A stretch of DNA of 64,000 nt from an uncultured delta proteobacterium (GCA_903875445.1 CAIQWD010000056.1:50003-114002), one strand, 5' to 3'. Positions 32,184-43,362 are shown, counted from the stretch's first letter. A program made the numbers and translations. The notes: a model not told the origin generated them from the sequence alone.

Positions 32184-32438
32184 CTATTCCGTTTTCTTCA
32201 GGCTCTTCTTTTCCGCCTTGATCACTGGTGGTTCCGGGACTTTGCTTTTCTCCTCGGTGACCAAGGCCTTTTTCTCATAGGTGGGCAGGAGAAGCGATTG
32301 CCCGGCCCATACGCCAAGCAGAAACATCCACAGAAAAAGGCAAAAAACGATCACCGCAACACCGGCAATCGCACTTTTAGTCAGCTCAAACCTGATCTTT
32401 TTTGCCTGATTTTTTCTTACCGTAGCCATCAGGACCAA
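32184..32438 (-). CDS. Small single-TM protein downstream of argS
   Basis: SAIAGVAVIVFCLFLWMFLLGVWAGQSLLLP; lies 6 bp from argS. Confidence 0.55.
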   Translation of the reverse strand: MVLMATVRKNQAKKIRFELTKSAIAGVAVIVFCLFLWMFLLGVWAGQSLLLPTYEKKALVTEEKSKVPEPPVIKAEKKSLKKTE

Positions 32439-32443
32439 CCGTT

Positions 32444-34102
32444 CTACATTCTTTCCGGAGCGGACAAGCCGACCATGTTCAGACCGTTTCTCAACACCCC
32501 CTGCAGGGCTTTTATCAGACAGAGCCTGGCCCGACTGAGAGGCAGATCGTCGGTAATAACTTTGTGCTTGTTATAGTAGCTGTGCAACTGGCCGGCAAGC
32601 TCCATGAGATAAAAAATGATTTTATGCGGTGCCAACTCCAGGGCACTGTTCTCAACGGTTGCCGGGAAGGTTGACAGGGTTTTCAGCAGTTTCAGCTCTT
32701 CCGGCTCAACCAACAGGGCCGTCTCGGTTGTGGCAGGATCGACCTCGGCAAGCCCTTTTTCCGCAGCCTGACGGAGGATTGAACAGAGTCTCGCGTAGCC
32801 GTATTGCACATAGTAGACCGGATTTTCTTGGCTCTCCTTGGTTGCTAAAGCGAGATCGAACTCCATCTGGCTATCGGCTTTGCGCATCATAAAGAAGAAG
32901 CGGACCGGGTCCACTCCCACCTCGTCGATAAGTTCATCGACTGTGACGAAATTGGCCTTGCGGGTGGACATCTTCACCGTCTTGCCATCCCGGGTCAGCG
33001 TAACAAACTGATGCAAAACCACCGTCACCTTGCCCGGATCATAACCGAGAGCGCTGACCCCGGCGAGAACATCCGGTACCGTGGCAATATGGTCGGAACC
33101 GAAGATATCGATGAGCCAGTCAAAATTGCGGCGGAACTTTTCCCGGTGATAGGCAATGTCCGGCAATCGATAGGTCGGCTCCCCGGAGCTTTTGATGATG
33201 ACCCGGTCCTGTTCGTGGCCGAAGGCGGTGGTTTTGAACCACACCGCGTTATCCTTTTCGTAGACATAGCCTTTGTCGCGGAGAATGGCAACGACATCGT
33301 CGATATGGCCATTTTCATACAGGGAATGCTCGTTGTAATAGTTGTCGAAAACGATCCCCAGGCGTTCAAGGGTGGCGGAGATATCCTTAAAAATGTGTTC
33401 CTCAGCCTGCTTCTTGAACGGAGTCACATCGGCATGGTTCTTGAGAGAATCCCCATGTTCGTCGATAAGTGATTGGGCGATGTCAACGATGTATTGGCCT
33501 TGATAGCCATCCTCCGGAAACTCACTCTTTTCTCCCAGCAGCTCCAGATATCTGGCCCGGGTCGACTCGCCGAGAACGCGCATCTGCCGACCGGCATCGT
33601 TGAAGTAGTATTCGCGGAAAACATCGTGGCCGGTAGCCGTTAGCAGCCTGGCGATGGAATCGCCAAGAATCGCCTGCCTGCCGTGACCGACGCTCAGCGG
33701 TCCAGTAGGATTGGCGCTGACAAATTCGACCATGACCCGGCGCTTGCCGCCGATCGTACTTTTGCCGAAGTTTTCGCCGGCCGCGAAAATTGTCGGAATG
33801 AGCCGACGCCACACCTCGGGATTGATGAAGATATTAATAAATCCGGGACCGGCAATATCGACGCGGGCAATAAGGTCGCTATCCTTCGCCAGTTTTTCGA
33901 CTATGATTTTCGCGAAGTCCCGTGGGTTTTTCTTCTCGGCACCGGCCACAACCAAGGCCATATTGGTGGAGAAATCGCCCATCCCCTCATGCTTGGGAAG
34001 TTCGACGGTAAATTTAGCGGCGGCGCCATTTGTCCACAGGCCCTCGGCAACGCCCTGGTCAAAACACCCATCAAGCGCATCTTTCAATCGTGCTCGGATC
34101 AT
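32444..34102 (-). CDS. argS: Arginyl-tRNA synthetase
   Basis: VEFVSANPTGPLSVGHGRQAILGDSIARLL; KMSTRKANFVTVDELIDEVG. Confidence 0.97.
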   Translation of the reverse strand: MIRARLKDALDGCFDQGVAEGLWTNGAAAKFTVELPKHEGMGDFSTNMALVVAGAEKKNPRDFAKIIVEKLAKDSDLIARVDIAGPGFINIFINPEVWRRLIPTIFAAGENFGKSTIGGKRRVMVEFVSANPTGPLSVGHGRQAILGDSIARLLTATGHDVFREYYFNDAGRQMRVLGESTRARYLELLGEKSEFPEDGYQGQYIVDIAQSLIDEHGDSLKNHADVTPFKKQAEEHIFKDISATLERLGIVFDNYYNEHSLYENGHIDDVVAILRDKGYVYEKDNAVWFKTTAFGHEQDRVIIKSSGEPTYRLPDIAYHREKFRRNFDWLIDIFGSDHIATVPDVLAGVSALGYDPGKVTVVLHQFVTLTRDGKTVKMSTRKANFVTVDELIDEVGVDPVRFFFMMRKADSQMEFDLALATKESQENPVYYVQYGYARLCSILRQAAEKGLAEVDPATTETALLVEPEELKLLKTLSTFPATVENSALELAPHKIIFYLMELAGQLHSYYNKHKVITDDLPLSRARLCLIKALQGVLRNGLNMVGLSAPERM

Positions 34103-34107
34103 TGCTG

Positions 34108-35277
34108 TTACTCGATATATTCTCGTTGATTATTATTGCCAAGCAGACAAAGCACTTCATAGCTGATGCTTGTCATTCCTTCCGCCAGGTCCTCGGCACT
34201 GATGACCTCGCTACCCTGACGACCCATCACAACGACCTCGTCACCGGCCCGGACATCTTCTATTCCGGTTACATCTACCATGCACATATTCATGCAGACC
34301 CGGCCGAGCACCGGTACTCGCCGCCCGTGGATCAACACCTGGCCGCGATTGGAGAATAACCGGGAAAATCCGTCCTCATAGCCGACGGGCAAAACCGCCA
34401 GGGTAATCGGCCCCTCGGCGCGGTAGGTATGGCCGTAACTGACTCCGCTTCCGGCGGGAAGGGTCTTCACCTGCATGATTCTGGTGACAAAAGACATCGC
34501 GGGTATCAAGTTTGCCGCATTTTTATCATCCCCCACACTGCGTCCCGCGGGATGGTATCCGTACAGAGCAATGCCACTGCGCACTATGTCACAGTAGCTG
34601 GCGGGGAAATTAAGCACTGCGCCGGAATTAGCAATGTGGCAGATACCGCCGAACCGGCTTTTTATCTCCCGGCAAACCTCGGAAAAGATTTGGTAGCCTC
34701 GGGCGGTGCTCGCCGAGCCGGAGATGTCGGCCTCGGGGAAATGGCTCATCATACCGGCTATCCTGATGCCCGGCAAGGTGGCAATCCCGGCAACAAACCC
34801 TGGCAATTCGTCCGGCAACCAGCCTAATCGGCTCATCCCCGAATCAATTTTGATATGGACGCCGATTTCCTGCCCCAAGGCCGTCGCCTTATCCGCCAGA
34901 AGGCGGGCTGTTTCATAGGTGTATATGACCGGAATGAGGTCATAACGAAAGAGCAGCTCGATATCCTCGGGGAGAAAACCAAGGGTGACATAGATTGCTC
35001 CTTTGATGCCCGCCTCTCGGAGGATGACCGCTTCACGTAGTTCGGCAACCCCGAAGGTGCCACAGCCGGCGCGGGCAAAGGCGCGGGCGGCCATAACCAT
35101 GCCGTGTCCGTAGGCATCCGCCTTGACCATCGCCATCACCGGCACATCCGTCCCGGCGAGGTTCTTGATAACAGTGTAATTGTGTTGCAAGGCCGAGCTG
35201 CTTACTCGTATGCAATTAAAGGATTTTTCATTCATGCCGGTAACAACGGGGGTGGGGGAAATTACCGCTTCAGCCAT
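34108..35277 (-). CDS. alr: Alanine racemase (start corrected from 35412)
   Basis: VMAMVKADAYGHGMVMAARAFARAGCGTFGVAEL; C-terminal SYGHTYRAEGPITLAVLPVGYEDGFSR. Confidence 0.95.
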   Translation of the reverse strand: MAEAVISPTPVVTGMNEKSFNCIRVSSSALQHNYTVIKNLAGTDVPVMAMVKADAYGHGMVMAARAFARAGCGTFGVAELREAVILREAGIKGAIYVTLGFLPEDIELLFRYDLIPVIYTYETARLLADKATALGQEIGVHIKIDSGMSRLGWLPDELPGFVAGIATLPGIRIAGMMSHFPEADISGSASTARGYQIFSEVCREIKSRFGGICHIANSGAVLNFPASYCDIVRSGIALYGYHPAGRSVGDDKNAANLIPAMSFVTRIMQVKTLPAGSGVSYGHTYRAEGPITLAVLPVGYEDGFSRLFSNRGQVLIHGRRVPVLGRVCMNMCMVDVTGIEDVRAGDEVVVMGRQGSEVISAEDLAEGMTSISYEVLCLLGNNNQREYIE

Positions 35278-35693
35278 TCTTTCCAGGCGAGCCTGCTGGA
35301 TAAAAGCAGCGCCCAACCAATGGTGAAATAAAAAAAGCAGAGCAGCTGAACGGGAAAAGAAGAGTTCCGCAAAATAACACCCAAACTCATCATGCACAAT
35401 ACCAATAACCATGTTTTGCTTGAGTAAACCGCGCCGAGGCAGGTACCATCGGCAAAATTGAGAATACGATCGATCCCGCGTCGGGCAGATTTATCGAGTA
35501 TCCAAAACGACTTAATACTGCCTGCAAGAATTCCCGCGGCAATGATGAGGGGATGAGAGTCGGGAAGTTGATACCAACGATAGCCTCCTTTTACCAGTAA
35601 AAGCAGGCCAATGACCGTCCATAGACAGGCGGAGGATAAGAGCAGGGTATTCCTTCGCACCGCCGGTTTGAACCGAGCTATCCCTTTCAGCAT
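35262..35693 (-). CDS. Small membrane protein (track start 35726 lies inside a hairpin; Met at 35693 preferred)
   Basis: Multiple hydrophobic segments: LLLSSACLWTVIGLLLLVKGG...LLVLCMMSLGVIL. Confidence 0.55.
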   Translation of the reverse strand: MLKGIARFKPAVRRNTLLLSSACLWTVIGLLLLVKGGYRWYQLPDSHPLIIAAGILAGSIKSFWILDKSARRGIDRILNFADGTCLGAVYSSKTWLLVLCMMSLGVILRNSSFPVQLLCFFYFTIGWALLLSSRLAWKEWLKR

Positions 35694-35718
35694 CTCCACC
35701 CCATCAACACCAATAAGA

Positions 35719-35750
35719 AAGCCCATCCCCCTTGTTCAGGAGATGGGCTT
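35719..35750 (-). terminator. Terminator-like hairpin downstream of ferredoxin gene
   Basis: aagcccatc...gatgggctt followed on minus strand by tcttatt. Confidence 0.5.
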
Positions 35751-35778
35751 GTCCATTTCGGATGAGACGTAATCGAAC

Positions 35779-35964
35779 TTAAATTTCGTTTACGGTGATA
35801 GCACCCTCGGGGCAGACTTCAACACAGGTCTCACAACCGAGACACTCATCGGCCTCGGCAGGCTCGGCTTTGCCGTCTTCCATTACAAACACCTGAGCCG
35901 GGCAAGCAGCTACACATTCCTCGTCGCCGATGCACTTATCTTTGTCAACTATTACCTCAAACAT
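35779..35964 (-). CDS. 2[4Fe-4S] ferredoxin
   Basis: [16 protein letters not shown] and [16 protein letters not shown]. Confidence 0.92.
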   Translation of the reverse strand: MFEVIVDKDKCIGDEECVAACPAQVFVMEDGKAEPAEADECLGCETCVEVCPEGAITVNEI

Positions 35965-36212
35965 AATTCACCTCCAGAAGTGAGATTTAAAAAAAAGTAT
36001 TCATGATACTTAATCGTCAGTTCGAACACAGTCCCGAACCCGTCGTCAATATTCGATGTATGCTGTAATTCACGGCCAGATTTTTGTCAAGCAAAAACGG
36101 CTTCCGATTGCAAACCGGTTTAAGTCTGTAAACAATATGATTTATAATGTGTTTTCCAAATGTTACACAACAAACAACAGTATTTCAGTGATGGTTGAGT
36201 CGTACATATCTC

Positions 36213-36242
36213 TTGACCGGTCAGTATTTTTTTAGCTATAGT
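36213..36242 (+). promoter_or_regulatory. Sigma-70-like promoter with overlapping palindrome
   Basis: TTGACC-N18-TATAGT; TGACCGGTCA (36214-36223) is a perfect palindrome over the -35 box. Confidence 0.5.
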
Positions 36243-36262
36243 AAGGGTTCTTTTGCGCAACG

Positions 36263-36682
36263 GTGCGACAATCAGTCGGGCCAGGCAACATACCCGAAAT
36301 TACCAATTCAACCACCTATAATTATTATAATTTAAACAAAATGAAAGAGAACAAAGGTAAAAAAGTCCTTCTGGCGGAAAAACGCGAGCAGGCAATGATT
36401 GAAGGTATTCTCGAGGGCAGCCCGGATGGCATCGGTGTCGTAGTGGTTCGATTGGACTGTGGTTGCCGAAAGATGGCCGCCGTCTCCAAGGAAGGGGATC
36501 CGGCCTCAAAAATCATCATGTATCGGGATCAGGCGGAGACTATTTGCGCCAAGTGCAAAGAGGATAACGGCAGCTTCGTGCGCGTCACCGAGTCATTTAT
36601 TCATTGGGTAGAACCCGCCCCCAGCGAAAAACTCCAGCAGGAGATTAGTCTTAAGGTGCTCGGCTCCAATACCGCCAACTGA
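36263..36682 (+). CDS. Small Cys-containing protein of unknown function (start may be 36341)
   Basis: GIGVVVVRLDCGCRKMAAV...AETICAKCKEDNG: CxC and CxxC metal-binding-like pairs. Confidence 0.55.
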   Translation: MRQSVGPGNIPEITNSTTYNYYNLNKMKENKGKKVLLAEKREQAMIEGILEGSPDGIGVVVVRLDCGCRKMAAVSKEGDPASKIIMYRDQAETICAKCKEDNGSFVRVTESFIHWVEPAPSEKLQQEISLKVLGSNTAN

Positions 36683-36689
36683 CCCTTCT

Positions 36690-38069
36690 TTATTTCCATC
36701 CTTTTTCCGGTCGGCGGCAACGTTGCACAAATTTTCCGGCCCATTCCGGTGTGCCATCGGCATGCACATGGGTATATAAGGCCAGGACATTGTTGTAGAC
36801 CAAGCCATCGCGACCATTGATAAAGCCGGTCCCTCTCTCCATCTTCAAAACCAATTGTTCCTCTGTTCCCCGCCACTCAAGAATTTTTGAATAGCGAAAT
36901 TCATGCCCTTTCACTTTCTCGCCCACACTATAAAAGGCATTCTCCCTCTCCACCCGAAAAGCCGTGTAGCCGTGCGCCTGCGGCTTTTTTGCCATGGCGA
37001 AACGCACGGGAAAGACGCCTGCCAAAGGGAATTCCTCGCCTTCCATCATAATTGAGGTACCGAGGTAGATCAGTCCGCCGCATTCGGCATAGATGGGCAT
37101 CCCCTGGTCCGCAGCCTTTTTAATCGATAGACGAAACCCGGTGTTGGCCGCCAGCTCCCTGGCCCCGGTCTCCGGAAAACCGCCGCCGATATACAAACCA
37201 TCAATGGCCGGAAGACCTTCATCCTGCATGGCATTGATGTATATAAGCTCGGCACCCGCCCGTTCCAAGGCCTCGAGGTTTTCCGAATAATAAAACTGGA
37301 AGGCCGCATCCTGGAGAACACCGATTCGCACCAAAGACTGCGGTGCCGGACCTTGACCTGCATCGGTCGCTGCCGTATCCGCCAGCGGAGCCATAAGTTC
37401 CGTAAATCGGCTAAGGTCGATATTGGTTGTGACCAGATGGGCGAGATAGGTCAGGGCCTCCCCACTGTTCCCGTATTCCTGATGAGGGATCATACCCAGA
37501 TGGCGCATGGGAAAGATATCCCTTTTCAATCGCGGCACCGACCCAAGTACCGGAATGCCGGTGTATTTTTCCACCGCCTCGGTGATCAGCAAACGCTGGC
37601 GCTCGGTGGCAATCTGATTGAGGATAACGCCCCGGATATCCAACCGCTCATCAAACTTCTGACAGCCGAGGACCAAGGCGGCGACCGTCCGGGTGGTCTT
37701 GGTGCAATCGACCACCAGAATGACCGGCAGCCCCAGAGTCAAGGCCAGATCGGCTGTGGAATAGCCGCCGGCGGCATTCACCCCGTCAAACAAGCCTCGG
37801 TTGCCTTCGACAATGACCCTCTCGGCCGCAGCCGACCGACGAGCGAAGGAATCGATAACGGCAGCTTGCGACATCAGATAAGGATCAAGATTATAGCACT
37901 TCCGCCCGGCGGCCAGCTGCAGCCAGCCGGCATCTATATAGTCCGGCCCCTTTTTAAAAGGTACGACCGTATAGCCCTGACGCGCCAATGCGGCGGTGAT
38001 TCCCACGGCAACAACACTCTTTCCCGATCCCCCGGCAAGGCCGGCGATTACCACTCCTCTTTTCTGCAT
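36690..38069 (-). CDS. Cobyrinate a,c-diamide synthase family protein (CbiA / DsrN-like)
   Basis: GLAGGSGKSVVAVGITAALARQGYTVVPFKKGPDYIDAGW; C-terminal GATase IGGGFPETGARELAAN...AECGGLIYLG. Confidence 0.9.
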   Translation of the reverse strand: MQKRGVVIAGLAGGSGKSVVAVGITAALARQGYTVVPFKKGPDYIDAGWLQLAAGRKCYNLDPYLMSQAAVIDSFARRSAAAERVIVEGNRGLFDGVNAAGGYSTADLALTLGLPVILVVDCTKTTRTVAALVLGCQKFDERLDIRGVILNQIATERQRLLITEAVEKYTGIPVLGSVPRLKRDIFPMRHLGMIPHQEYGNSGEALTYLAHLVTTNIDLSRFTELMAPLADTAATDAGQGPAPQSLVRIGVLQDAAFQFYYSENLEALERAGAELIYINAMQDEGLPAIDGLYIGGGFPETGARELAANTGFRLSIKKAADQGMPIYAECGGLIYLGTSIMMEGEEFPLAGVFPVRFAMAKKPQAHGYTAFRVERENAFYSVGEKVKGHEFRYSKILEWRGTEEQLVLKMERGTGFINGRDGLVYNNVLALYTHVHADGTPEWAGKFVQRCRRPEKGWK

Positions 38070-38142
38070 TACCAGCTATATCCTTTTTTAATCTCAAGCC
38101 AGTGGACAACCCGGCGCAACACCGGGCAGCCCCCCATTTTTC

Positions 38143-38814
38143 TCAATGCCCGGCCTTATTATATTGCCCCCAAGCCTCGGCGTAAAGCGCGTTCAGCCGT
38201 TGTTCAAGAAGCAGCCGGTATTCCTCGATACCGTCCGCCTTGAGGTCGGCCGGGACAAAAATCGCTTCCCCATAATAATATTCGATCCGGGAGAACGGTT
38301 TGGGAATAACCGTCTTATCCCAGGAATGCACAGTGAAATACCGTTCGGCCGACCACACCATGGGCAACACCGGGGCCCCGCTCCGGGAGGCGAGAAGAAT
38401 CGCCCCCGGCTGGGCGATTCTCGGTGGCCCCTGGGAACCGTCGGCGACCAAAGCGCAGTTGTCGCCACTGCGGATTGCCCGGAACAGGGCCTTCAGCCCC
38501 TCGGTCCCTTTGTTATTCCGTGAACCGCGCGCTGCCGTATAGCCGAATTGCTTCGCCAGCCTGGCAATATATTCCCCGTCCCTGCTGGCACTGACCATCG
38601 CGGTAACCCGATAGTCGCGAACAAAATAGAAAAAATAGATAATCGAATAGTGCCAGAAAGAGGCAATAACCGGCTTCCCGGTTTTCTTCGGATCGGGAAA
38701 ATCATGGGGGATATGGACCCGCACCCGGCAGGTAGAAAACCATAGCCGCATGATGAGGGCAAGAGTGACGGGCACCACCCGCAGCAGTATACTGTTCAAC
38801 ACCCCTTCGGTCAT
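38143..38814 (-). CDS. DUF374 / lysophospholipid acyltransferase-like protein
   Basis: [16 protein letters not shown]...[37 protein letters not shown]...[16 protein letters not shown] overlap with uvrB stop. Confidence 0.85.
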   Translation of the reverse strand: MTEGVLNSILLRVVPVTLALIMRLWFSTCRVRVHIPHDFPDPKKTGKPVIASFWHYSIIYFFYFVRDYRVTAMVSASRDGEYIARLAKQFGYTAARGSRNNKGTEGLKALFRAIRSGDNCALVADGSQGPPRIAQPGAILLASRSGAPVLPMVWSAERYFTVHSWDKTVIPKPFSRIEYYYGEAIFVPADLKADGIEEYRLLLEQRLNALYAEAWGQYNKAGH

Positions 38815-40829
38815 CCGAGTTCAATCTCCATAAGACGAATTTTCTTGATACGGTCGCGCAATGCGGCCGCCTGTTCAAAGGCCAATTCCTTGGCGGCGGT
38901 ACGCATTTCTACTTCCAGTTTGCGAATCTCTTTCTCCAGATCTTTGATGGAAGAGAAAAAAGGAACGTCCTCTGCCGTAGCAAGCAAGTGTTGCTGGTAA
39001 TCTTCAACAAGATACCCAGAATTTTTGAGGTGTTGCTGCATGGAATCCTTGACCGAGGAGATAATGGTCTTGGGCTCGATGCCGTGTTGCCGGTTGTAGG
39101 CTTCCTGGATTTTTCGTCGCCGCTCGGTCTCCTCAATGGTGTACCGCATGGAGCCGGTAACGACATCGGCGTACATGATCACCATGCCCTCGGAGTTGCG
39201 CGCCGCTCGGCCACAGGTCTGGATAAGCGAGCGCTCGGAACGAAGAAAACCTTCCTTGTCGGCGTCGAGAATGGCCACCAGCGACACCTCCGGAATATCC
39301 AAGCCTTCCCGCAGCAGGTTGATGCCGATAAGGACGTCGAATTCTCCTTTGCGCAGATCGCGAATAAGTTCGACCCGCTCAAGGGTTTTAATATCTGAGT
39401 GCAGGTAACGGACCCGAATGCCCAGTTTTTCATAATAGTCAGTGAGATCCTCGGCCATGCGCTTGGTCAGGGTCGTCACCAGCACCGCCTCGCCGCGATC
39501 GGCGCGGAGGCGAATTTCTTCAAGCAGATCATCGACCTGACTGGTGGCCGGTCGGACTTCAATGCGCGGATCGAGGAGCCCGGTCGGGCGGATCACCTGT
39601 TCGACAACCCGGCCCTGCGCCTGCTCCAGTTCATAGCTGCCGGGGGTTGCGGAAACGTATACCACCTGGTTGATGCGCCCGACAAATTCATCAAAGCGTA
39701 AGGGCCGGTTATCGAGGGCGGACGGCAGGCGAAAACCGTAATCCACCAAGGTCTGTTTCCGCGACCGATCACCGTTGTACATGCCGTTCAGTTGGCCAAT
39801 GGCTATGTGGCTTTCATCGATAAAAATGAGGTAATCCTCGGGAAAATAGTCGAGAAGGTTGGGGGGCGGGGCACCCGGTTTCTTGCCGGTCAGATGCCGA
39901 CTGTAGTTTTCGATGCCGTTGCAATAGCCCAGCTCGTGGATCATTTCCAGATCGAACATGGTTCGCTGTTCGAGCCGTTGCGCCTCGACCAGTCGATTGC
40001 CCTGATGAAAATCCTCAAGCCGCAGCCGCAGTTCGTCCTTGATCGTCGCACAGGCTGTTTGCAAACGATCCTTTGAGGTGACGAAGTGACTGCCGGGAAA
40101 GACCGAATATTCCTGGAGCCGCTCAACAACTACCCCGCGCAGGGGATCGAGAATCGCCAAGGCCTCGATTGTGTCGCCGAAAAACTCGACACGAATCGAC
40201 CGGTCTTCTTCATGCACCGGAAAAATATCGAGTACGTCACCACGCACCCGGAAGGTGCCGCGGTGAAACGACATGTCATTGCGCTCATATTGCATGAAGA
40301 CCAGGCGGCGTTGCACCTCCTCGACCGGATACTCATCTCCGACCCGCAGGAAAAGGTGCATATTCTTATATTCGTCCGGCGAACCGAGGCCATAGATGCA
40401 GGACACCGAGGCGACAATCAGGACATCCTTGCGGGTCAAGAGAGACCGGGTTGCCGAGTGGCGCATCTTATCGATGGCCTCATTTATCGACGAATCCTTT
40501 TCGATATAGCTGTCGGATTGGGGGATATAGGCCTCCGGCTGGTAATAGTCGTAGTAGGAGACAAAATACTCAACCGCATTGTGGGGAAAGAGTTCCTTGA
40601 ATTCACTGAAGAGTTGCGCGGCCAGGGTCTTGTTGGGGGCAATCACCAGGGATGGTCGCTGCACCTTGGCGATGACGTTGGCGATGGTAAAGGTCTTGCC
40701 GGAGCCGGTAACCCCGAGAAGCACCTGGCCGGGAAGTCCGGCCCTGATGCCGTCGGCCAGCATTTCAATGGCAGCGGGCTGGTCGCCGGCCGGCTTGAAT
40801 TCTGTTATAAGTTGAAAGGGAACGTCCAT
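38811..40829 (-). CDS. uvrB: Excinuclease ABC subunit B
   Basis: [65 protein letters not shown]. Confidence 0.98.
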   Translation of the reverse strand: MDVPFQLITEFKPAGDQPAAIEMLADGIRAGLPGQVLLGVTGSGKTFTIANVIAKVQRPSLVIAPNKTLAAQLFSEFKELFPHNAVEYFVSYYDYYQPEAYIPQSDSYIEKDSSINEAIDKMRHSATRSLLTRKDVLIVASVSCIYGLGSPDEYKNMHLFLRVGDEYPVEEVQRRLVFMQYERNDMSFHRGTFRVRGDVLDIFPVHEEDRSIRVEFFGDTIEALAILDPLRGVVVERLQEYSVFPGSHFVTSKDRLQTACATIKDELRLRLEDFHQGNRLVEAQRLEQRTMFDLEMIHELGYCNGIENYSRHLTGKKPGAPPPNLLDYFPEDYLIFIDESHIAIGQLNGMYNGDRSRKQTLVDYGFRLPSALDNRPLRFDEFVGRINQVVYVSATPGSYELEQAQGRVVEQVIRPTGLLDPRIEVRPATSQVDDLLEEIRLRADRGEAVLVTTLTKRMAEDLTDYYEKLGIRVRYLHSDIKTLERVELIRDLRKGEFDVLIGINLLREGLDIPEVSLVAILDADKEGFLRSERSLIQTCGRAARNSEGMVIMYADVVTGSMRYTIEETERRRKIQEAYNRQHGIEPKTIISSVKDSMQQHLKNSGYLVEDYQQHLLATAEDVPFFSSIKDLEKEIRKLEVEMRTAAKELAFEQAAALRDRIKKIRLMEIELG

Positions 40830-41002
40830 AAAATTCTCTCGTGGTTGAACCTCTGCGCCGCGCCCATACTAACAAAAGGTCACGGGTAAATCCACATCTC
40901 TGCACATCGCCCAAGAAAGAAGAATAATCATGGCTCGGGAAAACTTAGGGTGGAAAAGTATTTTAACAGAAACAAATCAGGAAAATGGCCAGTGCGGTAT
41001 AA

Positions 41003-42835
41003 TCATCTTGCCGCGGGCGGGTCAAGGGTTGCTGCCCGGCTGATTGGGATATGGATAGTGAAAACAGTGCCTTTGCCTTCTTCGCTCACAAAGGTGAGTG
41101 TTCCACCCAGTCCCATTATGCTCCCGTAGGCCACCGATAAGCCAAGCCCTTTGCCTTCCACTTCCGGCTTGGTTGAGAAAAACGGCTCAAAAATGAAGTC
41201 CTGATGCTCTTTTTTGATACCTCCTCCAGTGTCACTTATCAAGACCCGGAGGAAATCCCCTTCCAGGGCGGTGGAGATGTGCAGGATTCCGCCGCTTTTT
41301 GCCATGCTCTCGGCAGCATTAATCACTATATTTCGCAGTACCACGGACAACTTGCCTTTATTACCGACAATTCCCCGGGTATTTTCTGGAAACTCACAGA
41401 AGGTATTTATTTTGTGAGTAGCAAATAAGGGCTCGACATCTTCCAAAACAGCCGTAATGATCTGCGTAACTTCGACAATTTCTTCCCTGGCCGGGGTCTG
41501 CCGGTCCAGTCGCTGAATCTCCCTGACCATACTTCGCATCCTCTCGCATTCGCCGTGGGCAAGCTCCAGCAGATATTTATCATTTTCAGAAAAAGTAATG
41601 CGGTCACAAATATCCCGTAACACTGAGCGCACGCCAAAAAGAGGGTTGCCGAATTCATGGGCAAAGCTCGCCGATAGTCGACCGACAGCCTCCATCTTCT
41701 TGGCATTGATCATTTCGTTCTGCAGAGCGATTTCGCAGGACACTTCTCTCGATACCGAGATCAGGTTTACCACCTCTTTCCTGTCATCAAATACCGGCGA
41801 GATCACCGAAAAAAACTTCAACGGTTTCCCCCACTTCGACCTGGTTTCCAAGATGCCTTCCCACTGCTGCCCCTTACGAAGACTGTCTTTGACAGGAGCG
41901 AGGTCTGCATCACCTTCGGGAAATCTGCCATCCACCAGAAAAATCGACTGGTCGACCAATTCCTCTCGGGTAAATCCGGTTAAACGCTCGGTGCCGCTGT
42001 TGGCATAGTGAATGCGATGATCACTATCGGCTATTATGATCATCACCGGCACCTGCTCGATTGCCTGGCTCAACAGTTCCCGATCCCGACGCAATTGTCG
42101 TTTTTCGCTGTTATCATTAATGAAAAGCAAGGCTCCGGAGACCTCTCCGGCCTTGAAAACCGGATAGGCACGGATTGCCACGAAGAGATTTTTTCCGAAT
42201 GGCAAGGAGATGAAACCGTCTTCACACTGCAAAGCCAGGCCCTTGGTCATCGCCTGGCGGATGAGGTCTTGACCATCAACCTGATGCGGGTTTTTATAAT
42301 CCGAATGGTTAAAAAGGGTATGCAACTCTTTGCCGATTACCGCCTCATAATCTTTCTGCGCCAATAACTGCAGACAAGCGTCATTGGCAAAGGTACAGAT
42401 ACCATCCCGGTCGACCCCTATGATCGCCTCTTCCGTGGAATCGAAAAACAGCAACAGTCGCTGCTCGTTTCCGGCCAGGGTCTTGTAGGCCCCGCGCGCC
42501 CGCGCCAAGGTGGTGTTAAGCCCGGACACAACAGCATCAAGTTCATCATCTCCTTCGCAACTCTTGCGACTTAGGATCAGGGCAGATTCGGGGTCGGAGA
42601 AGTCGAGACGAGCAATTTGCCTTGCCAGGGATTCAAGGTGCCTGGTAACAAAAAAATAAAACAGAACAAGTGCACACCCGGCGATGAGAAATATGCTGAT
42701 TCCGTTGGCCAGTAAATCTCTCCGGAAATCGCCATACATCTGAGCTACGGTTCCGGCAATGGTCACCATGGAGCTCAGCAACACCAGCCATAAAGCCAAT
42801 TTCAGGGTTACCCCGTGGAACAATTTTTGTGTCAT
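41003..42835 (-). CDS. Membrane PAS sensor histidine kinase (start corrected)
   Basis: Two TM, two PAS, SFAHEFGNPLFGVRSVLRDI H-box, GKGLGLSVAYGSIMGLGG. Confidence 0.9.
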   Translation of the reverse strand: MTQKLFHGVTLKLALWLVLLSSMVTIAGTVAQMYGDFRRDLLANGISIFLIAGCALVLFYFFVTRHLESLARQIARLDFSDPESALILSRKSCEGDDELDAVVSGLNTTLARARGAYKTLAGNEQRLLLFFDSTEEAIIGVDRDGICTFANDACLQLLAQKDYEAVIGKELHTLFNHSDYKNPHQVDGQDLIRQAMTKGLALQCEDGFISLPFGKNLFVAIRAYPVFKAGEVSGALLFINDNSEKRQLRRDRELLSQAIEQVPVMIIIADSDHRIHYANSGTERLTGFTREELVDQSIFLVDGRFPEGDADLAPVKDSLRKGQQWEGILETRSKWGKPLKFFSVISPVFDDRKEVVNLISVSREVSCEIALQNEMINAKKMEAVGRLSASFAHEFGNPLFGVRSVLRDICDRITFSENDKYLLELAHGECERMRSMVREIQRLDRQTPAREEIVEVTQIITAVLEDVEPLFATHKINTFCEFPENTRGIVGNKGKLSVVLRNIVINAAESMAKSGGILHISTALEGDFLRVLISDTGGGIKKEHQDFIFEPFFSTKPEVEGKGLGLSVAYGSIMGLGGTLTFVSEEGKGTVFTIHIPISRAATLDPPAAR

Positions 42836-43006
42836 ACCGTGAGCCAAAGCAGCCGTCGGCGAGATAAGGATGAAAATCGAAAAAAACCTGCCATAATTAT
42901 TGAAGAATTCACATGAATTACTGCTTTTCCGGAAAAAAAACAAGCTGACAGGAATACCCTCTCGGCAACTGAGTATTTTTGCCTATTGACAGCGAAGGAC
43001 AAAGGT

Positions 43007-43228
43007 CTATGCCGGCTTGCTTGTCGGATATTCACCCACCTCCCAGGAAATACAGTCTTCGGGACAATTCTTTATTGCCTCATTGACCAGATCCTCAGGA
43101 TATTCCTCCTGTTCGATCACTTCCATCATCCCGGTGGACGGATTATAACAAAACACTGTGGGGGCAATTTCGATACAGCCTTTACATTCGGTACATCTGC
43201 CAAGATCGATTGATGGAAATTTTTTCAT
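43007..43228 (-). CDS. Small [4Fe-4S] ferredoxin
   Basis: DLGRCTECKGCIEIAPTVF...IKNCPEDCISW. Confidence 0.85.
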   Translation of the reverse strand: MKKFPSIDLGRCTECKGCIEIAPTVFCYNPSTGMMEVIEQEEYPEDLVNEAIKNCPEDCISWEVGEYPTSKPA

Positions 43229-43362
43229 TAATAGGGTCTCCTCACGTCGCAGAAAATTCACAAATGGATATCCTCCTATTGTAATACGTTTTCCTGTCCA
43301 TTATCATATAGACCATGTTTTTTATTCTAAGGGACTAACAATACTCTCATGATGGAGCCACA

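Noticed and set aside
29853-32576. Long + strand ORFs (439 aa and 463 aa) across secA/argS
   Set aside because: Antisense to unambiguous SecA; composition typical of shadow frames in a GC-biased gene
35726-35726. Annotated start of the 154-aa membrane protein
   Set aside because: Falls within a terminator-like hairpin; the downstream Met at 35693 is more likely
36213-36223. TTGACCGGTCA considered as an HcpR/FNR site
   Set aside because: Half-sites abut without the 4-nt spacer seen at the hcp sites; kept only as a generic operator candidate
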